From: Acidithiobacillus sulfuriphilus
GTDB taxonomy: Bacteria; Pseudomonadota; Gammaproteobacteria; Acidithiobacillales; Acidithiobacillaceae
Assembly: GCF_003721225.1 (NCBI RefSeq)
Contig: NZ_RIZI01000127.1
Span: 1-15,966, forward strand
Reading direction: 5' to 3'
Length of the DNA: 15,966 nt
The number at the start of each line of letters is the position of its first letter. Position 1 is the stretch's first letter. Positions 1 to 6,959 of this stretch are shown piece by piece. The notes below the pieces were generated by a model that was not told where the DNA came from, ran no database searches, and saw only the letters and a list, made by a program, of their open reading frames with translations. A program made the position numbers and the translations under genes.

Positions 1-247
1 TGTCGGGATAGAGGGTGGGGGAGAAGTAGGGGGACTGCCGCAGACCGCCGATGAAGGCGCTGGTTTCCCCGGTGGGCTGATCGACGACGACGGCGACGGG
101 GACCTGGCGGGCATCCAGGGAGACACCGTAGCCGAAAAGAAAGAGCAACAGCACCGGCATGACGAAGGCGATGGCGATGGCCGATGGATCCCGCAGGATC
201 TGCAGGAACTCCTTGCGGATCAGGCCGCGCAGGCGTTGGGCGTTCAT
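1..247 (-). CDS. ybhS: ABC-2 type exporter permease, YbhS-like, N-terminal 82 residues (runs off left edge)
   Basis: Membrane permease subunit expected to form the inner-membrane pore driven by the neighbouring double ATPase. Only the first 82 codons are inside the window. The translation starts MNAQRLRGLIRKEFLQILRD, with the cytoplasmic amphipathic start and KE-x-QI-RDP pattern of ABC-2 permeases. A hydrophobic segment follows at about residues 23-43, ending in the FGYG motif, and then the beginning of the large extracytoplasmic loop. The same order of features is found at the N-terminus of E. coli YbhS. The ATG (247-245) overlaps the TGA of the ATPase gene (246-244) as ATGA, so the two are translationally coupled. 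The rest of the gene, and probably a second permease of YbhR type, should lie to the left. Family assignment is firm; the choice of YbhS over YbhR rests on gene order and N-terminal likeness. Confidence 0.85.
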   Translation of the reverse strand, partial: MNAQRLRGLIRKEFLQILRDPSAIAIAFVMPVLLLFLFGYGVSLDARQVPVAVVVDQPTGETSAFIGGLRQSPYFSPTLYPD

Positions 248-1986
248 GAGGCCCTCCGGACCCCGGCCTCGTGGCTCTGGATGAGCTCCACGAAGGCATC
301 TTCCATCGTTGGATTGGGCAGATCGGGGCGGCGGGCCTGGGCGCGAATCTCCTGGGGGCTGCCCAGGGCCAGGATCTCCCCCAGGGACATGAGTACCAGA
401 TGGTCGCAGTATTCGGCTTCGTCCATGAAATGGGTGGTGATCATCACGGTGACCCCTCCCTCGGCCAGGGTATTGATGCGGCTCCAGAACTCCCGCCGCG
501 CCAGGGGGTCGACGCCGGAAGTGGGTTCATCGAGGAAGAGGATGGGGGGTTCGTGCATGAGGGCGCAGGCCAGGGCCAGGCGCTGTTTGAAGCCCAAGGG
601 CAGATCGTCGCCGTTGACGTCGGTGTAGGCAGAGAGGTCGAATTCCGCCATGGCCCAGTCGATGCGCCGCCGCCATGGCGCGCCGCGCAGGCCATAGGCG
701 CTGGCGAAAAAATGCAGGTTCTGGGTCACGCTGAGATTGCCGTAGAGGGCGAATTTCTGGGAGACGTAGCCGATGCGGGCGCGGGCGGCGGCGCCGGCCC
801 GGAGCAGGTCTGCCCCGGCCACCCGCAAGGTCCCGGAGGAGGCGGGCAACAGGCCGCAGAGCATGCGGAAGGTGGTGGTCTTGCCGGCGCCATTGGCGCC
901 GAGGAGGCCGAAGATTTCTCCGGCCTTGACGGTGAAGCCGATACCCTTGACGGCCTCGAAATGTCCGAAGAAGCGGCGCAGGTCGCGCACCTCGATAATG
1001 CTTTCCCCATCCGGATCCTTGGCGTCGGCTGTGGCCGGGATCTCCGGATGATCGCCGGCCGGCGTGGGCGCCGCCGCGGGGCCCAAGCGCAAGAGGGTAA
1101 CGAAGGCGTCTTCAAAGCGGGGAGGAACCCCTTGCCAGTGTTCCCCATCCTGGGAGATGGGGGCGCTCTCCTGGCAAACCACCCGCACCCCTTCGGCCTG
1201 GATGGTGGCGTCCACGATCCCTGGCCGTTGCGCCAGGCGGGCCTGGAGCTGGCGGCGGGTGAGGCCCTCGTGCTGGACGAGGTAGCAGTGCCCCGCCATG
1301 GGGGCATGGAAATCCGTCGGGCTCTTTTGCGCCAGGAGCTTGCCTTCATGGAAGAGCAGGATGTCATCGCAGCGCTCCGCCTCGTCCAGGTAGGCGGTAC
1401 TGATGAGGATGCTCGTCCCCTTTTCCCGCAAGCCCTGGATGATGCTCCAGAGTTCCCGGCGGGAGATGGGGTCCACGCCGACGGTGGGCTCGTCCAGGAG
1501 CAGAACCCGGGGGGCGCGCAGCAGGGCGCAGGCCAGCCCGAGTTTTTGTTTCATCCCTCCGGAGAGATCCCCGGCCCGCCGTCTGCCGAAGGGGCCGAGG
1601 GCCGTCAGACGCAGGAGTTCCTCATGGCGGGCGGCCATGTCCGCCGCCGACAGGCCTTGGAGATCGGCGTAGAGATCGAGGTTTTCCTGGACTGTCAGGT
1701 CCTCGTAGAGGCCGAAACGCTGGGGCATGTAGCCGATGCTCTCCTGAATCCGGGCGGCGGCGCGGCGGGTGTCTTCCCCCAGGACCAGGATCCGGCCGGC
1801 ATCGGGGAGCAAGAGCGCAGCGGCCAGGCGCATGAGGGTGGTCTTGCCGGCGCCGTCGGGGCCCAGTAGACCGGTGATCCGGCCGGCCTGCACCTGGAGG
1901 CTGACCCCTTGCAGGGCCTGGACCGTCGTGCCGCCCCGGCGAAAGCCCTTGTGCACGTCCTCCAGGACCAGTGCGGCGTCGCTCAT
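244..1986 (-). CDS. ybhF: Double-domain ABC exporter ATPase, YbhF-like
   Basis: Cytoplasmic ATPase with two nucleotide-binding domains in one 580-residue chain, energising an ABC-2 exporter. Domain 1 has Walker A GPDGAGKTT at about 42-50, signature LSGGMKQ at about 141, and Walker B VLLLDEP at about 161. Domain 2 has Walker A GANGAGKTTT at about 362, the variant signature LPLGFKQ at about 461, and Walker B ILFLDEP at about 481. The segments GYMPQRFGLYEDLTV and LPLGFKQRLALACALMHEP closely match what I recall of E. coli YbhF, whose complex is linked to cefoperazone, chloramphenicol and cation efflux. Domain 1 lacks the usual H-loop histidine (STAYLDEAE), whereas domain 2 keeps it (TTHFMDEAE), so one composite ATP site is probably degenerate. 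The ATG lies 4 nt after the adaptor stop with no clear Shine-Dalgarno, suggesting coupled translation. The 3' end overlaps the permease start. Confidence 0.95.
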   Translation of the reverse strand: MSDAALVLEDVHKGFRRGGTTVQALQGVSLQVQAGRITGLLGPDGAGKTTLMRLAAALLLPDAGRILVLGEDTRRAAARIQESIGYMPQRFGLYEDLTVQENLDLYADLQGLSAADMAARHEELLRLTALGPFGRRRAGDLSGGMKQKLGLACALLRAPRVLLLDEPTVGVDPISRRELWSIIQGLREKGTSILISTAYLDEAERCDDILLFHEGKLLAQKSPTDFHAPMAGHCYLVQHEGLTRRQLQARLAQRPGIVDATIQAEGVRVVCQESAPISQDGEHWQGVPPRFEDAFVTLLRLGPAAAPTPAGDHPEIPATADAKDPDGESIIEVRDLRRFFGHFEAVKGIGFTVKAGEIFGLLGANGAGKTTTFRMLCGLLPASSGTLRVAGADLLRAGAAARARIGYVSQKFALYGNLSVTQNLHFFASAYGLRGAPWRRRIDWAMAEFDLSAYTDVNGDDLPLGFKQRLALACALMHEPPILFLDEPTSGVDPLARREFWSRINTLAEGGVTVMITTHFMDEAEYCDHLVLMSLGEILALGSPQEIRAQARRPDLPNPTMEDAFVELIQSHEAGVRRAS

Positions 1987-1990
1987 GGCA

Positions 1991-3025
1991 TCATTGAGCG
2001 CAGGGCTGGGCGGGAAGGGCTTGGGGCATGTTGTCCCGCAACGGGATCTCTACGGTGACGGGCATCCCCAGGCGCAGGCGGTGCTCGGGGTTGCAGGCGT
2101 AGACCCGCACGCGATAGCTCAGTTCCGTACGCAGTTCGGTGGTTTCCACGGTCTTGGGGGTGAACTCGGCGGTGGGGGAGATGAAGCCCACCCAGCCCGG
2201 GAAGCGTTTGCCCGGAAAGGAATCGCTTTCGATCCAGGCTTTCATCCCCAGACGCACCTGCCCCAAGGATTTCTCCGGCAGATAAGCGCGTACCCAGACC
2301 GGGTTATCCAATGCCAGGGTAAAAACGGGGGTTTGCGGGTTGACCATGTCGCCCGGTTCGAGGATGCGGTCCTGCACGACGCCCTCTTCGGGGGCGTAGA
2401 GTTTGTTGTCGACGAGTTCCCGCCGGGCCAGGGACAGAGCGGCCTGGTCGGCCTGCAGTTGATGGCGGGCGGCGGCGATGTCCTCCTTGCGCGGCCCCTT
2501 GATGGCCAGGATGAGGGCCTGCTGGGCGTGATCGAGATTGGCGCGGGCGGTCTTCAGGGCGGCGGCGGCATTGTCGAGGCTTTGTTTGGGCACGTATTGC
2601 TCGGCGGCCAGGGTCTGCTGGCGTTGCCAGGTGATCTCGGCATTGCTCAAGGTGGCTTGGGCAGACGCGACATCGGCGCGGGCCTCGGCAATCTCCTCGG
2701 GGCGGGAACCCGCCAGCAAACGGGCCAGGACCTGTTCCTGGGCGGCTACCTGCCCCTGGTCCTTGGCCACGGCGTCCTGGAAGCGTACGGGATCCAGCTC
2801 GGCCAGGAGTTGGCCTTTTTGCACCCGGTCGCCCTCCTGCACCTTGAGGTCCAGGATGCGGCCGTCGTCATTGAAGGCGGACTGCACCTGGCGGATGTCG
2901 ATATTGCCGTAGATGGTGACGACATCGCTGGGCGCGTGCGACCGGGTGAGCCAGTAGGCGGCCGCCCCGCCGACGGCCAATAGCAGAAGCGCTGCAACTG
3001 CTCGTTTTTTCTTGGAAATAATCAT
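1991..3025 (-). CDS. ybhG: HlyD-family periplasmic adaptor (membrane fusion protein), YbhG-like
   Basis: Membrane-fusion protein expected to bridge the inner-membrane ABC exporter and a TolC-type channel. The 344-residue product has a short basic start (MIISKKKR) and one membrane anchor at about residues 9-26. A lipoyl/barrel-sandwich half follows at about 36-80 (YGNIDIRQV, GRILDLKVQEGDRVQKGQLL). A long Ala/Gln-rich coiled-coil hairpin spans about 82-200. The second barrel half and beta-barrel follow, including APEEGVVQDRILEPGDMV and FISPTAEFTPKTVETTELRT. That last block is a recognisable YbhG signature. A good Shine-Dalgarno (GGAGGA) sits about 7 nt upstream of the ATG. The gene starts 25 nt after the TolC-family stop and ends 4 nt before the ATPase start, so it belongs to one operon. 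The exported substrate cannot be deduced. Confidence 0.95.
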   Translation of the reverse strand: MIISKKKRAVAALLLLAVGGAAAYWLTRSHAPSDVVTIYGNIDIRQVQSAFNDDGRILDLKVQEGDRVQKGQLLAELDPVRFQDAVAKDQGQVAAQEQVLARLLAGSRPEEIAEARADVASAQATLSNAEITWQRQQTLAAEQYVPKQSLDNAAAALKTARANLDHAQQALILAIKGPRKEDIAAARHQLQADQAALSLARRELVDNKLYAPEEGVVQDRILEPGDMVNPQTPVFTLALDNPVWVRAYLPEKSLGQVRLGMKAWIESDSFPGKRFPGWVGFISPTAEFTPKTVETTELRTELSYRVRVYACNPEHRLRLGMPVTVEIPLRDNMPQALPAQPCAQ

Positions 3026-3050
3026 ATATCGATCCTCCGGCGACCAGGGG

Positions 3051-4391
3051 TTACGATTCCCCGCCCTTTTTCAACAGGGCATTGATGGACTCCAGATCCG
3101 CTATGGTCAGCACGCCTGCGGCGGCCTTGAGCTGTACCCGCGCTACCACCTGATTATAAAAGGCGACATTGTAATTCTGCTCCGCGCTGATGTAGTCCGT
3201 AGCCGTATTCAAGAGGTCGATGATGGAACGGGTTCCCACCTCGTAGCCTTTGCGCGTGCCCTCCAGGGATACCTTGGCCGAGGACACCGCTTCCTTGGCT
3301 GCCCCGAGTTGCGCCACGCTGTCTTTGAGATTGAGAAAGGCCGTTTGGGTGTTGAGGGTGACCTCGTCGCGCACGCTGCCCAGATGATCGTTGCTCGCCA
3401 TGGCCTGGGCCTGGGCTTGCTGCACCGAGGCGGAAATATGGCCTCCCTCGTAGAGGGGAACATTGAGATTGAGGCTGACCCCTGCCTGATCCATCTTCAC
3501 GCCGGGGAAAGGAGAGCCCAATTCGTGCGAGGCGATGCCTTGGAGATCGATCACCGGCCAGCGGGCGCGGCGGTTGTACTCCACTTGTTCGTGGGCGGTT
3601 TCCATCTGGGCCTGGGCCTGGTGGATGAGGGGCTGACTTTTTATGGCGCTATCCACCCAGTCTTGCATGTTGTCCGGTTGCGGGCCCATAGCCTCGAAGC
3701 GCCCGAGATTGTCCAGGATGCCCACGGGATGATGGGTGAGGCGTTGCAGGGCGCGCTGGGCCACGGACACCGCATTGCGCGCCTTGATGACATTTGCCTT
3801 GGCGGCATCCAGGCTGGCCAAAGCCTCGTTTACGGCGATGATGTCACCGGTGCCGACCTGGAGGTTGGCCTGCGTCTGCCGGTAAATGCTGTCCAGGAGT
3901 TTTTCCTGCTTTTCCGCCACCCGGTCCTGGGCCTGCGCCTGGAGGACATTGAAATAGGCCTGGGCCACTTGGAGGGCGAGTTGCTGTTCGGTATAGATCA
4001 GGGTTGCTGCACTGGCCCGTATGCGGCTGTCGGCTTGCTTGAGAGCGGTGAAGGCCTGGCCGTTGAAGACCGCCTGGGTAAGGCTGACGCTATAGCTGTT
4101 GGAGAGATAGCCGGTGGAAATGGGTGCGCCGAAGCCGGTGATGCGGGCCGTGTTGTCACCCACGCTGGCGGCCGCGCCAAGATGGGGCAGCAAGGCGGAG
4201 CGCGCCAGGGGCTTGTCTTGGAATTCGGCTTGCAACTCCGCCCGCGCCTGGGCTAAAGCGGGATCGGTGGCATAGGCCTGCTGATAGGCTTCAAGGAGAT
4301 TATCCGCTGCTGCGGGGCCGGCAAAGAGGACGGTCAGGGGCAAGAGCAGGCAAAGGCGATGGCAGGAGCGGCGCAATGAAGGGGCAGGCAT
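3051..4391 (-). CDS. TolC-family outer-membrane efflux channel
   Basis: Outer-membrane channel of the TolC/OEP family, expected to form a trimeric tunnel taking substrate from the YbhG-type adaptor to the outside. It has 446 residues, a usual length. The Sec signal peptide has a basic n-region (LRRSCHR), a hydrophobic core at about 13-26 and a likely cleavage at AAA|D near residue 29. Two OEP repeats follow, at roughly 31-220 and 235-435, each beginning with an alpha-helical stretch (NLLEAYQQAYATDPALAQAR; SAIKSQPLIHQAQAQ) and rich in Ala/Gln coiled coil. Typical features include QAYFNVLQAQ and ARWPVIDLQG. It is the first gene of the operon, with AGGAAG about 5 nt before the ATG and a clear promoter with an internal palindrome upstream. 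E. coli ybhGFSR has no channel gene of its own, so this operon appears to supply a dedicated one. Confidence 0.95.
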   Translation of the reverse strand: MPAPSLRRSCHRLCLLLPLTVLFAGPAAADNLLEAYQQAYATDPALAQARAELQAEFQDKPLARSALLPHLGAAASVGDNTARITGFGAPISTGYLSNSYSVSLTQAVFNGQAFTALKQADSRIRASAATLIYTEQQLALQVAQAYFNVLQAQAQDRVAEKQEKLLDSIYRQTQANLQVGTGDIIAVNEALASLDAAKANVIKARNAVSVAQRALQRLTHHPVGILDNLGRFEAMGPQPDNMQDWVDSAIKSQPLIHQAQAQMETAHEQVEYNRRARWPVIDLQGIASHELGSPFPGVKMDQAGVSLNLNVPLYEGGHISASVQQAQAQAMASNDHLGSVRDEVTLNTQTAFLNLKDSVAQLGAAKEAVSSAKVSLEGTRKGYEVGTRSIIDLLNTATDYISAEQNYNVAFYNQVVARVQLKAAAGVLTIADLESINALLKKGGES

Positions 4392-4420
4392 GCTTGCTTC
4401 CTATATAACGAATTATGAAT

Positions 4421-4449
4421 ATGCTATCGACCGATTGGTCGGGAGTCAA
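4421..4449 (-). promoter_or_regulatory. Sigma-70 promoter of the efflux operon with a TetR-like operator in the spacer
   Basis: On the minus strand, TTGACT (4449-4444) and TAGCAT (4426-4421) are separated by exactly 17 bp. The spacer contains the palindrome GACCAATCGGTC (4440-4429), i.e. GACC-N4-GGTC, a form typical of TetR-family operators. A repressor bound there would block RNA polymerase directly. The expected transcription start is about 4412-4415, giving a leader of only about 20-25 nt before the ATG at 4391. Promoter and palindrome are visible in the sequence; the regulator class is inferred. No regulator gene lies in the window. Confidence 0.7.
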
Positions 4450-4525
4450 TGGATTTGGTGGTCCGATGTCCCGTCGCGGCGCGCCCTCGCCCGTTGATCC
4501 AGCCATCATTTGATCATTGCCGGGT

Positions 4526-5533
4526 TCAGCGAGCGCGCCGCCCGACGATGACGGCGTCATTGCCGAAGCGGTAAATCTCGCTGCCCATGCCTGCCACCGC
4601 AAACTGTGCGGCAATTTCCTCCGGCTTGAGGAAGTGATTGCCCTGGACATATTCCGTGAGATTCTGGAAGGCCATGCCGCGCAGGGCGGGATCGCGCAGG
4701 GTGTGGACATCGTCAGGCCAAGCGGGCTCCCAGATGACCGCCGCGCCACCCGGCTTGAGCTGATCATGAAGGATGCGGAATACCGTTTCCTTTTCGTCCC
4801 AGACGTGGTGCAGGGCGCGGTTCATGGCGATCAGGTCGGCGGCTTCGTCGAGGTGGAAGGTCTTGATGTCGCCTTGGGCAAAGCGCAGGCGCTCGCCCAG
4901 ACCCGCCGCTGCAGCCTTGGCCCGCGCCTGGGCGACGTTTTCGTCAAAGCCGTCCAGCCCCAGGCCGCGCAGGTGGCTGCAGCGTTGGGTCAGGGCGCGC
5001 AGGTACCAGCCATTGCCGCAGCCCAGGTCCACGGCCAGCCCGCCGCGGGCATCCACCTCGGCAAAGATGGGCACGGCCGGGCAGATCGTTTCCTCGAAGG
5101 TCTTGCGGAAGTTGGCCTCCAGCATGGCGCCGAACCAGGGGAGAATGGTCTCCCGTTCCCCCAGGACCTTTTCGCCGGGACGCTCGCCGCTGCGCATGAG
5201 CCCTGCCGCCCGCTCGGCCATGTGGGCCGAGAGTACCGAGCCCACCGCCAGTGCCATAAGGGTGTCGGGAGCCTCCGGGCGCATGGCGGCACCGTTTTCC
5301 GTCAGGGACCAGCGACCGTCGCGCTCGTCCAGCCAGGCAAAGGCAAAGGCCGCCTCGCACCACCGCTGCAGATAACCCGCATCCATCTTGCTGGCGGCAG
5401 CGAGGGCCGTGGTGCTGGCTTCGCCCAACTCATGCAAGGCCGTAAAAAGGCCGTTGACCACGCCAATGAAGGCAATGTTGAGGGAGAGGGCGCCTTGCGC
5501 CTGTTGGCGAAATGTTTGCGGGGTTACCGTCAT
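4526..5533 (-). CDS. Class I SAM-dependent methyltransferase with an N-terminal helical/winged-helix-like domain
   Basis: Probable cytosolic S-adenosylmethionine-dependent methyltransferase of unknown substrate. With the ATG at 5533, preceded by AAGGAG and a 6-nt gap, the protein has 335 residues; an in-frame ATG at 5593 would add 20 residues with no comparable ribosome site. Residues about 1-160 are helical and resemble the dimerisation/winged-helix part of small-molecule O-methyltransferases (TALAAASKMDAGYLQRWCEA, then WSLTENGAAM). The Rossmann core follows: motif I VDLGCGNGW at 168-176, an acidic residue in GLDGFDENV ending beta-2 near 193-200, GDI near 221, and the post-motif block LIAMNRALHHVWD at about 234-246. 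LKPGGAAVIWEPAW at about 259 is the usual beta-5 hairpin lead-in. It begins 10 nt after the permease stop, so the two are probably co-transcribed. Class is firm; substrate is unknown. Confidence 0.88.
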   Translation of the reverse strand: MTVTPQTFRQQAQGALSLNIAFIGVVNGLFTALHELGEASTTALAAASKMDAGYLQRWCEAAFAFAWLDERDGRWSLTENGAAMRPEAPDTLMALAVGSVLSAHMAERAAGLMRSGERPGEKVLGERETILPWFGAMLEANFRKTFEETICPAVPIFAEVDARGGLAVDLGCGNGWYLRALTQRCSHLRGLGLDGFDENVAQARAKAAAAGLGERLRFAQGDIKTFHLDEAADLIAMNRALHHVWDEKETVFRILHDQLKPGGAAVIWEPAWPDDVHTLRDPALRGMAFQNLTEYVQGNHFLKPEEIAAQFAVAGMGSEIYRFGNDAVIVGRRAR

Positions 5534-5543
5534 GTGAGTCTCC

Positions 5544-6305
5544 TTAGAGTAAATATTTGCATCCGACCAAGGCGAGTACGAGCAAGGTCCCATAGAGAAA
5601 GATGCGCTGATTGATGCGCATGTGCAGATGGTTGCCGGCCCAGAGGCCCAGGAGGAGCGGCGGCACCAGCAGGAGAAAACCCAGCGCCAGGGGCACCGTG
5701 AGCAAGGACAGGCCTACATACATGAAGACGCGCAGGACGTTGTCCGTCAGGGCTATTCCCTGGAAGGTGGCGCGAAAGGCCCGCTTGTCGAGGTGGCGCA
5801 TCTGCAGATAAGCGACAATGGGCGGCCCGCCGCCGCCGTAGAGGCTGCCGACGATGCCGCCAAAAATCCCGAGCGGCACGCCCCAGGGCAAGGAGACCCG
5901 GGGCAGGCCTTCGGGCTTCAAGGCCAGCGCATAGACCACATAGGCGAGGATGAAGACGCCGAGAAAACGGGTGAGGTTTTGGGCGTCCGTAGCGGCGAGG
6001 ATGAAGGAGCCGATGGCCAAGCCTACGAAGCTGCCGGGCACCAGCCAGCGCAATTCCGGCCAGCGAATTTCATGGAAGTCGTAGGCCCCGAGCAGTACCG
6101 ATCCGAGGAGGTCCAGCAGCAGGACCACGGGCACCACTTCCTTGATGGGAAAGAGCAGGGTGAGCATGGCCACCGCAATCAGGCCTGAACCAAAGCCGAT
6201 GGTGGCGCGCACATAAAATGCGGCAAAGACGATTACGGTGGCCAACAGGAGCAGGAACGGATGCTCCAGCAGAGCGGTGAGGGATAAAGAGGGAGATAGG
6301 ACCAT
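5544..6305 (-). CDS. TauE/SafE-family membrane permease
   Basis: Integral inner-membrane protein of 253 residues in the TauE/SafE (sulfite exporter-like) family, whose members carry sulfite, sulfoacetate and other organic or inorganic anions. Family marks are the repeated glycine-rich helices, including ATIGFGSGLIAVAMLTLLFP at about 34-53 and GIFGGIVGSLYGGGGPPIVA at about 146-165, the two pseudo-repeat signatures. About seven or eight hydrophobic segments are visible. The loop DKRAFRATFQG between repeats is also typical. The ATG at 6305 has only a weak upstream GGTCGG, so the start is less certain than elsewhere; a slightly downstream start would not disturb the first helix. It is followed after 10 nt by the methyltransferase gene. 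The pairing suggests the two act on related compounds, but nothing in the sequence names the substrate. Confidence 0.88.
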   Translation of the reverse strand: MVLSPSLSLTALLEHPFLLLLATVIVFAAFYVRATIGFGSGLIAVAMLTLLFPIKEVVPVVLLLDLLGSVLLGAYDFHEIRWPELRWLVPGSFVGLAIGSFILAATDAQNLTRFLGVFILAYVVYALALKPEGLPRVSLPWGVPLGIFGGIVGSLYGGGGPPIVAYLQMRHLDKRAFRATFQGIALTDNVLRVFMYVGLSLLTVPLALGFLLLVPPLLLGLWAGNHLHMRINQRIFLYGTLLVLALVGCKYLL

Positions 6306-6601
6306 ACCGACCAGTCTATATGCTTTGTGAAGGGCTTTCCAGGCGAAGGGAAAGGGTAAACGATGGAGGCATGCACAAATAAGGAAAAATCGCCTAATAT
6401 CCAGCTATGGACATCCCGGAAAAACCGCCGTCTCATGGGGCCGGCCGCTTTGCCCTTGACCAAGGCGCGCCGGCGGGGCCCCAAGCCCCGTTTCCAGCTA
6501 TGGGGGGATTGGAAGAGACCCGCATTGCGCTGCGGGTTCCATCGCCGGTTTGGGAGGGTTACTGTGGCATTGCCCATTCACGATCATAGCAGGTGAAGAC
6601 C
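6306..6601. other. Intergenic region between divergent genes; only a small hairpin seen
   Basis: This 296-bp stretch separates the minus-strand TauE/SafE gene from the plus-strand lipoprotein gene and must hold both promoters. I see no convincing -35/-10 pair on either strand. A small perfect stem ACCCGCA (6518-6524) with TGCGGGT (6531-6537) and a 6-nt loop would lie in the lipoprotein leader. A 77-codon plus-strand ORF (6363-6596) crosses the region, but its Arg/Lys-rich product resembles no family I know. Confidence 0.4.
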
Positions 6602-6946
6602 ATGATCCATCGGGGAAGATTCGGCATCCTTCTGTTTGCTTGTCTGGCCTGCCTGAATGGCTGCGCCAGCTCTCCCTCCGGCATCTCCTCGACTACGGCC
6701 ACCAGCACTGCCGGCGGCGCGCTTCTCGGTGGACTGGCGGGGGCGGTCATCGGCAACCAGACGGGCAGCCCCTTGGCCGGCGCGGCCATCGGCGCCGGTA
6801 TTGGCGGCGTGGCGGGAGCTGCCCTGGCCCCTCCTAGCCCGAGCGCCCCTTATCCACCCTCGTGCCCGCCCGGTTACACCTGTTATCCCAGTACGCCCGT
6901 GCCTGCCTGTCCGGCTGGTTACACCTGCGTCCCCAATGCCCAGTGA
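6602..6946 (+). CDS. Small glycine-zipper lipoprotein with duplicated CPxGYTC motif
   Basis: Predicted outer-envelope lipoprotein of 114 residues. The start at ATG 6602 is preferred because AGGTGA (6591-6596) sits 5 nt upstream and matches the 16S anti-Shine-Dalgarno; an in-frame GTG at 6593 overlaps that site. The signal peptide has a basic start (MIHRGRF), a hydrophobic core and lipobox LNGC ending at Cys21, so signal peptidase II processing is expected. Residues about 38-76 form a glycine-zipper segment (GGALLGGLAGAVIGNQ, then AGAAIGAGIGGVAGAAL) like those in SlyB/OsmB/YMGG-type envelope proteins. The tail carries two copies of a short motif, CPPGYTCYP and CPAGYTCVP, each with two cysteines; their role is unknown. 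The carboxypeptidase gene starts 13 nt after the stop, so the pair is probably one operon. Confidence 0.82.
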   Translation: MIHRGRFGILLFACLACLNGCASSPSGISSTTATSTAGGALLGGLAGAVIGNQTGSPLAGAAIGAGIGGVAGAALAPPSPSAPYPPSCPPGYTCYPSTPVPACPAGYTCVPNAQ

Positions 6947-6959
6947 GGTTGACCAGATC

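Noticed and set aside
271..1869. 532-codon plus-strand ORF opposite the ybhF-like gene
   Set aside because: Low-complexity Gly/Ala/Glu/His translation antisense to conserved ABC motifs; no start context or family.
3012..4256. 414-codon plus-strand ORF opposite the TolC-family gene
   Set aside because: Overlaps a recognisable outer-membrane channel gene on the other strand; no recognisable domain of its own.
5534..5593. Longer start (ATG 5593) for the methyltransferase
   Set aside because: It would overlap the permease gene by 50 bp and lacks a ribosome site, whereas ATG 5533 has an ideally spaced AAGGAG.
6363..6596. 77-codon plus-strand ORF before the lipoprotein gene
   Set aside because: Basic, low-information product with no known family and no strong ribosome site; its end overlaps the lipoprotein Shine-Dalgarno. 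Could be real but is not supported.
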